Positions 18,720 through 27,643 of a stretch of 64,000 nucleotides of DNA are shown here, piece after piece. The translations under genes were made by a program, and so were the position numbers. Where the stretch lies: the NCBI GenBank assembly GCA_034408895.1, contig JAWXCI010000010.1, forward strand, positions 1 through 64,000, read 5' to 3'. The DNA is from UBA4660 sp034408895 (GTDB taxonomy: Bacteria > Bacteroidota > Bacteroidia > Flavobacteriales_D > Sanyastnellaceae). The first letter of the stretch is position 1, and each line of letters opens with the position of its first letter. The notes beneath the pieces are model-generated. The model did not search any database, was not told where the DNA came from, and saw only the letters and a program-made list of their open reading frames with translations.

Positions 18720-19385
18720 GTGGAAATTATAGAACGTCCAGCAACACAGCTAGCCGAACAATGGATGGCCCCTGTCTTCCTGTTTATCTTGGTAATAATT
18801 GCCTGGGCCAGGTGGCGCCACCCAGGTTACTTCACACGGCTGCTCAATGCATTCGTTAATTCCAGGATACTGCGTCAAGTGATGCGCGAGGAGTCGGTAG
18901 ATACACGCCAAAACTTCCTGTTCACTCTTGTCTTTTGTCTCGTCATGGGGTTGTTCCTGTTTGCAACGGCTAAAGTTTTCCTGATCAACATATGGGGCTT
19001 GACGGGCTTCTTGCTTTTTCTATTGCTCACTGCTTTGCCTGCCGTTGTTTACACCATAAAATCTTTTTTCATACGCACCGTCAAGGTAATCAGCGATGGA
19101 GATTTCAGCCTTGATCAATACCTCTGCAATGTGTTTCTGATTAACCGCATGGTCGCTCTGGTGCTGCTTCCATGTGTCTTGATTTTATGTTACACTAACC
19201 TGGAAAATGTGTACCTGTCCATCTGGATTTACTGGGCAATTTTGGGCTCATTCTGGCTTTATCGTTTATTCCGGGGAACTATGGGAGCGCTGGAATCAAA
19301 AGTGCCTCTGTTTTACATCTTCTTCTACATTTGCAACTTTGAAATTTTGCCGGCAATCATTTGTTTGCGGTTCATCATCCCCTAG
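18720..19385 (+). CDS. DUF4271 integral membrane protein
   Basis: 221 residues, GTG start. Six or so hydrophobic segments, with a conserved loop that binds the helices in DUF4271 (VMREESVDTRQNFLFTLVF near residues 58-76) and a closing NFEILPAIICLRFI. In Bacteroidota this family commonly precedes hemD, as here (57-base gap). Function unknown; membrane location clear. The GTG start is accepted because the residues immediately after it fit the usual short cytoplasmic N-terminus. Confidence 0.8.
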   Translation: MEIIERPATQLAEQWMAPVFLFILVIIAWARWRHPGYFTRLLNAFVNSRILRQVMREESVDTRQNFLFTLVFCLVMGLFLFATAKVFLINIWGLTGFLLFLLLTALPAVVYTIKSFFIRTVKVISDGDFSLDQYLCNVFLINRMVALVLLPCVLILCYTNLENVYLSIWIYWAILGSFWLYRLFRGTMGALESKVPLFYIFFYICNFEILPAIICLRFIIP

Positions 19386-19442
19386 CCACTTGGTTGTCTG
19401 TTTAGCCCAGGTCGCACAATCTATACAAAGCAGGAGCCTTTC

Positions 19443-20189
19443 ATGAGCGAAAAGATCAAGACCATTCTTATTACCCAGCAGGATCCTGGCACGGAAAAAA
19501 ACCCCTACGTTGAACTTGCTAAAAAGTACAAACTGAAGATTGACTACCGTCCATTCATTCATGTTGAAGGGGTGGAATCGTTGGACTTTCGTCAGCAGCG
19601 CGTCAATATACTTGAGCACGGTGCGGTGATTTTCACCAGCCGTAATGCCGTGGATCACTACTTCCGGCTGGCCAAAGAACTGCGTGCCATTATACCGGAA
19701 AGCATGAAATACTTCTGCATGTCCGAAGCTATTGCCTATTACCTCCAGAAGTACATCCAATTTCGCAAACGAAAAATTTTCTTTGGACAGAGCACGTTCA
19801 ATGACCTGATGGGTCTCATCAGAAAACACAAACAGGAAAAATTCTTGCTTCCCTGTTCTGATTTGTTGAAACCGTCCATCCCAGACACACTCAAAAAAGA
19901 AAAAATTATTTTCAGCAAAGCCGTGATGTATAAAACCGTGTGCAGCAACCTGGGCGATTTGGCCGATGTGAAATACGACATGCTCTTGTTCTTTAGTCCG
20001 GCTGACATTGAATCTCTGTTCAAGAATTTTCCTAAATTCAAACAAGACTCAACCCGCATTGCTGTGTTTGGCCAAACCACCGCTAAGGCCGTGCAGGATG
20101 CCAAATTGCGCATTGATGTGATGGCACCCACCCCCAAGGCACCTTCCATGTCCATGGCGCTCGAACAATACATCAGGGAAAACAGGTAA
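19443..20189 (+). CDS. hemD: Uroporphyrinogen-III synthase
   Basis: 248 residues, the normal length. It catalyses ring closure and D-ring inversion of hydroxymethylbilane to uroporphyrinogen III in haem biosynthesis, in the cytoplasm. Sequence features typical of the Bacteroidota branch: ILITQQDPGTEKNPYVELAK at the N-terminus, FTSRNAVDHYFRLA, LLPCSDLLKPSIPDTL, and DMLLFFSPADIESLF with IAVFGQTTAKA. The family is poorly conserved, but the motif order and the DUF4271 neighbour make the call firm. Confidence 0.9.
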   Translation: MSEKIKTILITQQDPGTEKNPYVELAKKYKLKIDYRPFIHVEGVESLDFRQQRVNILEHGAVIFTSRNAVDHYFRLAKELRAIIPESMKYFCMSEAIAYYLQKYIQFRKRKIFFGQSTFNDLMGLIRKHKQEKFLLPCSDLLKPSIPDTLKKEKIIFSKAVMYKTVCSNLGDLADVKYDMLLFFSPADIESLFKNFPKFKQDSTRIAVFGQTTAKAVQDAKLRIDVMAPTPKAPSMSMALEQYIRENR

Positions 20190-20274
20190 AAAATTCCGTC
20201 CGGCTGATGAAGGGTCTTGAAACATCATGACCCTTCTTTATTTTCAAAAATCACTATTCGGTTTTAGTTGCCAC

Positions 20275-20700
20275 ATGATAATTACCTCTAGAAATACTGA
20301 TCAAGGCTTGGGCAAGGAAGAAAGGCTGAGCCGGAAAAAAATCATTGAAGCTGTTTTTGAAAGTGGTGAAAGCATTAAAACAACATCGTTCGTTCTTCTT
20401 TACCAATTCGTGGAAATTCCAGGAACATTTCCTGCACAAGTATTGTTTAGCGCAAGCAAGAAACTTTACAAAGCAGCCCATGACAGGAACCGGGTAAGGC
20501 GGCTGATGCGCGAAGCTTACCGCAAACAAAAATGGAAGCATTACCTTGCACTGGAGGAGCAGCAGCAACAGGCAGCACTGCTCTTTATTTTTACCGGCAG
20601 ACAACTGCCCGACCATGAATATGTGTTTGGCAAAATATCTGAACTCATAAAACGTTTCATCCAAAAAATCCCACTTTCAGAATCCAATAAAAAATCATGA
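20275..20700 (+). CDS. rnpA: Ribonuclease P protein component
   Basis: 141 residues from the Met at 20275; an upstream in-frame Met at 20227 adds a non-conserved extension. The family signature RNRVRRLMREAYRKQ is intact, preceded by FSASKKLYKAAHD. The start region GKEERLSRKKIIEAVFESG matches RnpA helix 1. It is the protein subunit that helps the catalytic RNA remove tRNA 5' leaders. The stop overlaps the start of the downstream protease by four bases (ATGA), so the two are translationally coupled. rpmH, its usual neighbour, is not here. Confidence 0.93.
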   Translation: MIITSRNTDQGLGKEERLSRKKIIEAVFESGESIKTTSFVLLYQFVEIPGTFPAQVLFSASKKLYKAAHDRNRVRRLMREAYRKQKWKHYLALEEQQQQAALLFIFTGRQLPDHEYVFGKISELIKRFIQKIPLSESNKKS

Positions 20701-22376
20701 ACATTAAAAAAGCAATCATCACCTCTCCGAAGAAACTTATGATCGCGCTGGTGTGTGCCGGTGTATTATTTACAGGCATGAGGGTGACCGAAGACTACTT
20801 CGAAATTTCCAAAAACATGGAAATTTTCACTTCGCTTTACAAGGAATTGAACATCTATTACGTGGACGAAACCAAACCCGGTGCCCTGATGAAAAGTGGG
20901 ATTGATGCTATGCTAAAATCGCTCGATCCCTACACCGTTTATTATCCGGAATCGAAAATTGAGGACTACCGATTTATGACCACAGGGCAATATGGAGGAA
21001 TAGGTGCGTTGGTAAATACCATTGATGGAAAAATAACGATTGCGGAACCCCAGCAGGGATTCGCTGCCGCAAAAGCGGGGCTGCTTGCCGGTGATGTAAT
21101 CGTGAAGATTGATGGCAAAACCGTGGCTGGCAAAACGGTGGACGACCTGAGCGACTTCCTTACCGGACAGCCGGGAACCGAAGTGGAACTTGAAATACAA
21201 CGACCCGGTGAACCGGTAACGCGAACATTTAAAGTGAAGCGTGAAGAAATCAAGATTCCTGATGTCCCTTACTTCGATATGCTCAACGATGAAACGGGCT
21301 ATATCCAGCTTACAGGATTTACACAGACCGCCAGCAGCGATGTGCGCAACGCCTTCAACAACCTTAAAGGAAGAGGAATGCAGGAATTGATTCTGGACCT
21401 GCGCGGCAATGGTGGAGGCTTACTTCGCGAGGCGGTCAACATCGTAAACTTCTTTGTTCCGAAAGGAACTGAAATAACGAAAACTAAAGGTAAGATTGAC
21501 GAGTGGAATAAAACCTACTACGCATTGAACGAGCCACTCGATATCCAGATGCCTCTCATCATCTTGGTTGATGCCATGAGTGCATCGGCCAGCGAAGTGG
21601 TGAGCGGAAGTTTGCAGGACCTCGACCGTGCCGTGGTGGCGGGTGAAGAAAGTTTTGGCAAAGGACTCGTGCAACAAACGAAAGACCTGGCCTACAACAC
21701 GAAACTGAAACTTACCATTGCGAAATACTACACACCCTCTGGCCGATGCATACAGCGATTGGATTATTCGCACCGCGATGAAAAAACCGGAAAGGTGATA
21801 GCCGTTTCCGATTCGCTTATCAAACCCTTTAAGACCAAAAACGGAAGAACAGTTTACGATGGACGTGGTGTGGATCCTGATGTGGACGTTGAGAATGAGG
21901 AAATGAGCAACATACTGGCAGCGCTGGTAGATGAGTGGATCATCTTTCACTATGCCACCCAATTCAGGTCCACACATTCAGCCATTGACTCGGCTGATGT
22001 TTTTCACCTGACCGATGTGCAATACGATGAGTTCGTGAACTATGCAAAAGGAAAGGAATTTTCATATCACACGCATACAGAAGAACTTTTCAAGGAGTTG
22101 AAAAAAGTGGCCGGTGAAGAAAAATATTACACCGGTGCCGAAGCGGAATTTGACAAACTCTTCGCACGGATTGAACCGCACAAGGAACAGGACCTCATTA
22201 AATTCAAGGATCAGATCAAGCTTATGCTTGAAAATGAGATTGTGTCGCGTTACTACCTGCAGACTGGCAGGATTAAACACGAATTGCCGGTCGATCCTTT
22301 GATAAAAAAGGCGTTAAATGTTTTTGACGACACCTATTCATCCTTACTGCAAGGGCCAGCCACCGGAAAGAAATAG
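20697..22376 (+). CDS. ctpA: C-terminal processing peptidase, S41 family
   Basis: 559 residues. One N-terminal membrane anchor (about 14-30) leads to a periplasmic protein. The PDZ domain spans about 95-180 (GIGALVNTIDGKITIAEP, AGLLAGDVIVKIDG). The S41 core has DLRGNGGGLLREAVNIV, the catalytic serine in DAMSASASEVVSGSLQD, and the lysine in GEESFGKGLVQ. The C-terminal ~180 residues form a helical extension often present in Bacteroidota Ctp. It cleaves exported proteins near their C-termini and may act in envelope quality control. Coupled to rnpA by an ATGA overlap. Confidence 0.93.
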   Translation: MNIKKAIITSPKKLMIALVCAGVLFTGMRVTEDYFEISKNMEIFTSLYKELNIYYVDETKPGALMKSGIDAMLKSLDPYTVYYPESKIEDYRFMTTGQYGGIGALVNTIDGKITIAEPQQGFAAAKAGLLAGDVIVKIDGKTVAGKTVDDLSDFLTGQPGTEVELEIQRPGEPVTRTFKVKREEIKIPDVPYFDMLNDETGYIQLTGFTQTASSDVRNAFNNLKGRGMQELILDLRGNGGGLLREAVNIVNFFVPKGTEITKTKGKIDEWNKTYYALNEPLDIQMPLIILVDAMSASASEVVSGSLQDLDRAVVAGEESFGKGLVQQTKDLAYNTKLKLTIAKYYTPSGRCIQRLDYSHRDEKTGKVIAVSDSLIKPFKTKNGRTVYDGRGVDPDVDVENEEMSNILAALVDEWIIFHYATQFRSTHSAIDSADVFHLTDVQYDEFVNYAKGKEFSYHTHTEELFKELKKVAGEEKYYTGAEAEFDKLFARIEPHKEQDLIKFKDQIKLMLENEIVSRYYLQTGRIKHELPVDPLIKKALNVFDDTYSSLLQGPATGKK

Positions 22377-22428
22377 CCAATTCATCATGTTTTCAAGTTC
22401 GCATTTATGAATCCGGAAATCCGTTCTT

Positions 22429-24054
22429 GTGAATAGCGGAATATCAAAACGTGCATACGCCACTCCATTCCTGAAATTCTGGGATGACCTTATCGGCTTT
22501 TGCCAATTCTTCGGGTTGGCTATGTTGATGGTATCCCTTCCGTTTTCCAATTTTTTCATGAGTGTGTTCAGCTTTTGGCTGGTGGGTGCATGGATGCTTG
22601 ATGTGGCCACCAACATTAGGCTTGGAAGAGGTGAAAGTGTTAAACAAAGTGCGAAAAAATTTCTTCAGAACGAGGCCGCAATCATCTTTACTGGCTTATA
22701 CCTCTTCTTGCTTATCGGCTTGTTTTGGACAGACGATTTCACCTATGCGTGGAAAGACCTGCTGGTGAAATTGCCTTTGCTCTTCATGCCATTCCTTGTA
22801 CTCAGCCTTCGGCCAATCGCTGAAAATAAGTTCAGGCTATTGCTTGCAATTTTTATCGCAGCACTTAGTGTTGCTGCCATCATTTGCCTTATCAATTATG
22901 CTGGCTGGCCAGCTAACACTCATGGTGATGTCCGTGAAATTTCCATCTTCATTTCACATATCCGTTTCAGTTTGCTGCTTGCACTTGGCATTTGCATAGT
23001 GCTTATTGTTTTCACGAAAGAAAAAAAATGGCGATTCGTTTCAATCCTCATTGCCCTTTTTTTTCTTTACTTCCTTTGGGTGATCGAATCTATCACCGGG
23101 TTCAGCGTATTGTGCGCTGTGGCTGCCTGGTTTCTCTTTAGCAAAATTTTCAGTTCGCGACTCATGATGATGCGGTTTGTAGCTTCGGCTTTGCTCATTG
23201 GCGGAAGTGTTTCTCTATTGCTCTACCTGAAAAATTGTTACCACAACTATTTCACTGCTGAAATAATTGATTGGAACCAACTCGAAGAATGGACACCGCG
23301 TGGCGAGCAATACGAACATCGCCCGGAGAATCATCAACTGGAAAACGGCCATTACATATTTACTTACATTGCATGGGGCGAAGTTTTTTCCGGCTGGAGA
23401 CAGCGAAGCGCTTTGCATCCCGACAGTGCCGATGCACTCGGCCATCCGGTGAAAGGAACATTGATTCGTTACCTAACTTCTAAAGGATTAAGAAAAGACC
23501 TTGACGGCATTGCGCTTCTTACAGATGATGATGTGCGAAGTATTGAAAGGGGAACAACCAGTGCCCGCCAGCACGAAAAAAGTGGCATCCGCAGCCGCAT
23601 TGATAAAATTCTTTTTGAGTATGACGTGTATCGCAACGGAGGAAACCCTTCCGGACATTCAGTTCTTCAGCGCATTGAATTCTGGCGCGTGGCCTGGGCC
23701 ATCATCACAGAAAATTTCTGGGCGGGCACCGGCACAGGCGATATCAGGAGCGCTTATCAGGCACAGTACGAAAAAATGAACTCGCGGCTGGATGCAGAGC
23801 ATCGCTTGAGAGCGCACAATCAATACCTGACTTTTTGGGCCACTCTTGGAATTTTCGGATTGCTGTGGTTCGTTTGGGTAATAGTTCACCCTGTTGTTTT
23901 CGCCAAACGATGGCGCGACCCACTGTTTATGTCGTTCATAATTATTGCAGCCCTTTCATGCCTTGCCGAAGACACATTGGAAACGCAGGCCGGTGTCACC
24001 TTTTTTGCGTTCATGTTTTCACTGCTGATTGCAAGACCTCTTCCACAAGCCTGA
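22429..24054 (+). CDS. O-antigen ligase/polymerase family membrane protein
   Basis: 541 residues, GTG start (an ATG a few codons earlier opens only a nine-codon frame). About ten hydrophobic segments, split by a long periplasmic loop (roughly 275-410) and followed by the Wzy_C/WaaL motif region RLRAHNQYLTFWATLGIFG, with the conserved histidine in the AHNQYL motif. It likely transfers a polysaccharide from lipid carrier to lipid A-core or polymerises it at the periplasmic face. Glycosyltransferase genes follow on the other strand, and its last 44 bases overlap the 3' end of the convergent GT9 gene. Confidence 0.85.
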   Translation: MNSGISKRAYATPFLKFWDDLIGFCQFFGLAMLMVSLPFSNFFMSVFSFWLVGAWMLDVATNIRLGRGESVKQSAKKFLQNEAAIIFTGLYLFLLIGLFWTDDFTYAWKDLLVKLPLLFMPFLVLSLRPIAENKFRLLLAIFIAALSVAAIICLINYAGWPANTHGDVREISIFISHIRFSLLLALGICIVLIVFTKEKKWRFVSILIALFFLYFLWVIESITGFSVLCAVAAWFLFSKIFSSRLMMMRFVASALLIGGSVSLLLYLKNCYHNYFTAEIIDWNQLEEWTPRGEQYEHRPENHQLENGHYIFTYIAWGEVFSGWRQRSALHPDSADALGHPVKGTLIRYLTSKGLRKDLDGIALLTDDDVRSIERGTTSARQHEKSGIRSRIDKILFEYDVYRNGGNPSGHSVLQRIEFWRVAWAIITENFWAGTGTGDIRSAYQAQYEKMNSRLDAEHRLRAHNQYLTFWATLGIFGLLWFVWVIVHPVVFAKRWRDPLFMSFIIIAALSCLAEDTLETQAGVTFFAFMFSLLIARPLPQA

Positions 24055-25021
24055 AAACTTCCCCAGGTTCAATGGCGAGTTTTTCTCCTTTGTGTGGATG
24101 AACTTTGGAAGAAATCACTTGCACATTTTTTCCAATAGGCGCCCATCTTCCTGCATGAATAGGCCGCTTTGGTGAAAACAACCCGATAGCGACTTTGCCG
24201 AGGACTGCGGCAATGTGCAATGGACCTGTGCTCGCTGCAACCATCACATCACATTGTCCAATGAAGTCAATCAATTCTTCCAGTGTAAACTTTCCGGTAA
24301 GGTCGCTCACATTTTTTCCAGATAGCGGATGCTGAGATAAAATTTGTTCTCCTTCCTCCTTTGTTCCTGTGATGTAAACCTCGAATTTTTCGGGGGACAA
24401 AAATTCAATAAGACGCTGATAATTTTCCAATCCCCACTCAATTGCGCTGCCTTTGCTCAATGGATGAAGGACAATACGTGTCTTGTTTTCAAAAGGTGGA
24501 AATGAAAATGGAATAATCGCTCCCGATGGTTGAAAACCAAAATACGCTTCCAGTTCCTGCTTCGATAATTCCGGTTCGATGCCCAATGGTTTGAGCAATT
24601 TCAAATTTAGTTGAGCTTCGTGCAGAGGAGAATTTTTTCGAGTGAAGAAAACAAGCCGGTTGCATTTGGTGACCGTGAACAGCCTGTTGCCAGTGGCAAT
24701 CCTTAGGAGGATGTTAGCGCGTTTTGCGAGCCAGACAATTTCCTTTCGCGGGTAGGCATGAATGATAACATCTGCTTTTACCTCGCTTAAAATTTCAATC
24801 TGTTTTATTGGGCTTTGCATTTTTATTTCGTCCCAGTCCAGGAAATCGTCAGCATAAATACAGGAGTTGATAATGGCGCGTGTATATGATCTCCCCAGGA
24901 ATGAAATTTTGCAATGCGGGAAAAATTTCTTCAGCACACCACACATTGGCAACGTTAGCATCACATCCCCAATGCTGTCGGTTCGCGAAATAATAATTCT
25001 TTCAAATTTCTTTTCCTGCAT
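24011..25021 (-). CDS. Glycosyltransferase family 9 (heptosyltransferase-like)
   Basis: 336 residues. The N-terminal motif ISRTDSIGDVMLTLP is the acceptor-domain signature. The C-terminal nucleotide-sugar domain has LHPLSKGSAIEWGLENY, the acidic/glycine switch DLTGKFTLEELIDFIGQCD, and AASTGPLHIAAVLG, followed by SPKRPIHAGRWAP. It transfers a sugar (heptose in well-studied members) to lipopolysaccharide core in the cytoplasm. It overlaps the upstream GT2 gene by 20 bases and converges with the O-antigen ligase gene with a 44-base overlap. Confidence 0.9.
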   Translation of the reverse strand: MQEKKFERIIISRTDSIGDVMLTLPMCGVLKKFFPHCKISFLGRSYTRAIINSCIYADDFLDWDEIKMQSPIKQIEILSEVKADVIIHAYPRKEIVWLAKRANILLRIATGNRLFTVTKCNRLVFFTRKNSPLHEAQLNLKLLKPLGIEPELSKQELEAYFGFQPSGAIIPFSFPPFENKTRIVLHPLSKGSAIEWGLENYQRLIEFLSPEKFEVYITGTKEEGEQILSQHPLSGKNVSDLTGKFTLEELIDFIGQCDVMVAASTGPLHIAAVLGKVAIGLFSPKRPIHAGRWAPIGKNVQVISSKVHPHKGEKLAIEPGEVFRLVEEVLQSAVKT

Positions 25022-25760
25022 GAAATTGTTTCAGTTTGTAATACTTACGATAAGTAGCGTAAGCGGAGAGTCTTGAAATGGTAAAACCTGTGGTGCCATC
25101 TAAAAAACCGGCTTTCAGGAAATAACTCTTTGTGAATTGTGCAACCACTTTGGCAATAATTATAAACCAGTTGGTGCTTGATTTCTGCTGGTGAAGTTCC
25201 AGTGCTGCAATGGAACTGAAGTATTCAATTTGCAGCAAGTGATCTTGCCGTGTGTAGTAGGAGTAATGTAAAATGTCTCCGCCCAAGTGAATTGTTTTTT
25301 CGTTATTGATCAGTTCTAGCCTGTCGTGAGGATTCACTCCCGTCCATTTGGCGGCATCACGTTTAACCAGGCGGAGTTTTGAATCGGGATACCAGCCGCA
25401 ATGGCGCACCCAATGCCCGCAATAGTTGGTGAGGCGGTTCATGGTGTAACCGCTGCAGGCAGAATTGGATTTCACACCAAGAATGTTTTTCTTCAATGCT
25501 TCATCCAATGCTTCATCGGCATCCAGAGACAGAATCCAGTCTCCTGAAGCCTGATTGAGTGCAAAATTTTTTTGTTGGATATGACCTTCAAATTGTTGTT
25601 GCATAAAACGAACGCCATATGATTTGCAAATTGTTTCGGTGCGGTCAGAGCTAAACGAATCCACCACCACAATTTCATCAGCTATGCCTTGAAGCGACTC
25701 CAGGCAGCGGGCTATGTTCTTTTCTTCGTTGAGGGTGATGATGACAGCAGATAGATTCAT
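25002..25760 (-). CDS. Glycosyltransferase family 2 (WaaE/KdtX-like)
   Basis: 252 residues. GT-A fold: VIITLNEEKNIARCLESL at the N-terminus, DEIVVVDSFSSDRTETI, GDWILSLDADEALDEAL with the DXD-type metal site, and a WTGVNPHDRLEL stretch typical of the WaaE/LgtF group. It probably adds a sugar to lipopolysaccharide core on the cytoplasmic face. It is the first gene of a two-gene minus-strand operon with the GT9 gene (20-base overlap), divergent from purD. Confidence 0.9.
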   Translation of the reverse strand: MNLSAVIITLNEEKNIARCLESLQGIADEIVVVDSFSSDRTETICKSYGVRFMQQQFEGHIQQKNFALNQASGDWILSLDADEALDEALKKNILGVKSNSACSGYTMNRLTNYCGHWVRHCGWYPDSKLRLVKRDAAKWTGVNPHDRLELINNEKTIHLGGDILHYSYYTRQDHLLQIEYFSSIAALELHQQKSSTNWFIIIAKVVAQFTKSYFLKAGFLDGTTGFTISRLSAYATYRKYYKLKQFHAGKEI

Positions 25761-25862
25761 GTCGAAGGCAAAGAAACACGAAGGTCTCGTTTCTGTTTAG
25801 AACTTGATGGCATCTGTAGGAATTATTGAATCTTACTTTGGCGCAAATTTTACAAAAAAACA

Positions 25863-27155
25863 ATGAACGTTTTAGTACTAGGCTCCGGTGGACGCGAACA
25901 CGCCATAGCGTGGAAGCTTGCCCAAAGCTCACAATTGACTGGGCTATACATAGCGCCAGGCAATGCGGGAACATCACAGGTGGGAATCAATGCTGACATC
26001 AAACCGGATGATTTTAAGGCAGTGAAAAAATTCGTGCTCGAAAAAAACATTGAGCTTGTAGTTGTAGGACCTGAACAACCGCTTGTAAATGGTATTGCTG
26101 ATTTTTTTGCAGCCGACAAAGAGTTGAAAAAAGTGGCCGTGATAGGCCCCAACAAAAAAGGCGCACAACTGGAAGGCAGCAAGCACTTCGCAAAACAGTT
26201 TATGCAGAAGTACAACATACCCACTGCCAAGTATGCCGCGTTTACCAAAGAAACACTTGTAGCGGGGCAAAAATTTCTTGAAACACTGAAGGCGCCTTAT
26301 GTGCTGAAAGCCGATGGGCTTGCTTCCGGAAAAGGTGTGTTGATTATCCCGGATTTAAAAGATGCGAAATCGCAACTAAAAGAAATACTCACCGGAGAAA
26401 TGTTTGGTGAGGCAGGCTGCAAGGTGGTTGTTGAAGAATTTTTAAAGGGCGTTGAACTCTCCTTATTCATTCTTACTGATGGGTTGTCTTACAAAATTCT
26501 TCCTTCAGCAAAAGACTACAAGCGATCGGGCGATGGCGATACCGGCACTAATACGGGAGGTATGGGTGCAGTGTCACCGGTTCCATTTGCCACCCGCGAG
26601 TTTATTGATAAGGTGGATAACCAGGTAGTACTTCCCACCATGCGCGGGTTGCGCGAAGAAGGCATAATTTACAAAGGATTCATTTTTATTGGAATAATGA
26701 AAGTGGGCAACGAGCCTTATGTGATTGAATACAATTGCCGCATGGGCGATCCGGAATCGGAAGTGGTGATACCCCGCATAAAAAGTGACCTGCTCAGTTT
26801 GTTTGAAGGCGTGGCCACCGGCACGTTGGGCGAGTGCGACCTGCAGGTGGACGAACGCACAGCAGCCACGGTAATGCTGGTTTCCAAAGGCTATCCTGGT
26901 AAGTACGATAAGGGTAAAGAAATAAAAGGGCTGGAAAAGGTGGAGCGCAGCATTGTGTTCCATGCAGGTACTAAAATGAGCAAAGGGAAAGTGGTGACCA
27001 ATGGGGGGCGGGTGCTTGCCATAACAACGTTGGGAAAAGGAATGGAAGACGCACTCAAATGGTCGTATAAAAATGTCGAGTTGATTGAATATTCCGGCAA
27101 AACCTTTAGAAAAGACATTGGTTTTGATCTGCGCAAAATTTCGCAAAAGGCATAG
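25863..27155 (+). CDS. purD: Phosphoribosylamine--glycine ligase
   Basis: 430 residues, full length. The second step of purine synthesis: phosphoribosylamine + glycine + ATP gives GAR. ATP-grasp features: VLGSGGREHAIAWKLA at the N-terminus, VVGPEQPLVNGIADFF, LKADGLASGKGVLII, the NTGGMGAVSPV loop, and the metal-binding YNCRMGDPESEVVIPR. The C-terminal domain ends with VELIEYSGKTFRKDIG. The 102-base divergent gap to the GT2 gene should hold promoters for both. Confidence 0.96.
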   Translation: MNVLVLGSGGREHAIAWKLAQSSQLTGLYIAPGNAGTSQVGINADIKPDDFKAVKKFVLEKNIELVVVGPEQPLVNGIADFFAADKELKKVAVIGPNKKGAQLEGSKHFAKQFMQKYNIPTAKYAAFTKETLVAGQKFLETLKAPYVLKADGLASGKGVLIIPDLKDAKSQLKEILTGEMFGEAGCKVVVEEFLKGVELSLFILTDGLSYKILPSAKDYKRSGDGDTGTNTGGMGAVSPVPFATREFIDKVDNQVVLPTMRGLREEGIIYKGFIFIGIMKVGNEPYVIEYNCRMGDPESEVVIPRIKSDLLSLFEGVATGTLGECDLQVDERTAATVMLVSKGYPGKYDKGKEIKGLEKVERSIVFHAGTKMSKGKVVTNGGRVLAITTLGKGMEDALKWSYKNVELIEYSGKTFRKDIGFDLRKISQKA

Positions 27156-27169
27156 CCTAAATCTCAGGT

Positions 27170-27243
27170 AAAGACGCGAAGGCGCAAAGAAAATTTGGAC
27201 TGATAATTAGAAAAATAACTTTGCGTCTTCCGCGCCTTTGCGC
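27170..27243. repeat. Imperfect inverted repeat of GCGC-AAAG type after purD
   Basis: AAAGACGCGAAGGCGCAAAG (27170-27189) is matched in reverse complement by 27219-27243 (CTTTGCGTCTTCCGCGCC and following bases) with a one-base gap and two substitutions. The two arms flank about 29 bases. Repeats built from GCGCAAAG/CTTTGCGTC units are common intergenic elements. Here it may also fold as a transcript-end hairpin for purD. Confidence 0.6.
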
Positions 27244-27316
27244 TAGGCAATGCGACTTTTCCAAAGGATGCTGCGCATGCGACAGCCATTTTTCTTTTCA
27301 CAGCAACAAACAAAAA

Positions 27317-27342
27317 ACCCCAACACAATGTTTTGCCGGGGT
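27317..27342 (-). terminator. Probable intrinsic terminator on the minus strand
   Basis: Read on the minus strand, an ACCCC/GGGGT stem is followed by a run of six T residues. It lies just past the end of the small membrane protein gene at 27369. The stem is only five to six pairs with a long loop. Confidence 0.45.
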
Positions 27343-27368
27343 GTGATAGTTGGAATCTTCGGGAATGT

Positions 27369-27557
27369 CTACGGTGTCGTTCCTTCTTTTAGCGCCTTGC
27401 GGTTGTAGTTGCCCTGCCTGCGCATCCAATAGAAGATGCCGATGAACGCAATGGCGATACACACCCAATTTAACCAATGGCTGGTGGGCTCGAGAAGAAT
27501 CTTGAAAAACCATTGAAGTGCGGATACAATTGGTTCGAGTATGTCTTGTAAATTCAT
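27369..27557 (-). CDS. Small single-pass membrane protein
   Basis: 62 residues. An amphipathic N-terminus (MNLQDILEPIVSALQWFFK) is followed by one membrane helix (WVCIAIAFIGIFYWM) and a basic polar tail ending in GTTP. Small proteins of this layout sit next to purD in many Bacteroidota (the DUF6341-like type); I think it belongs there but cannot confirm. Function unknown. Divergent from the multi-pass membrane protein at 27644. Confidence 0.65.
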   Translation of the reverse strand: MNLQDILEPIVSALQWFFKILLEPTSHWLNWVCIAIAFIGIFYWMRRQGNYNRKALKEGTTP

Positions 27558-27643
27558 TGTTCAAAAAATTGTGCGGCAAAAGTAAAAATGCACGACCACC
27601 ATGAAAGGACAATCCACATTTTTGTCAAAATAGATTTCCACCG

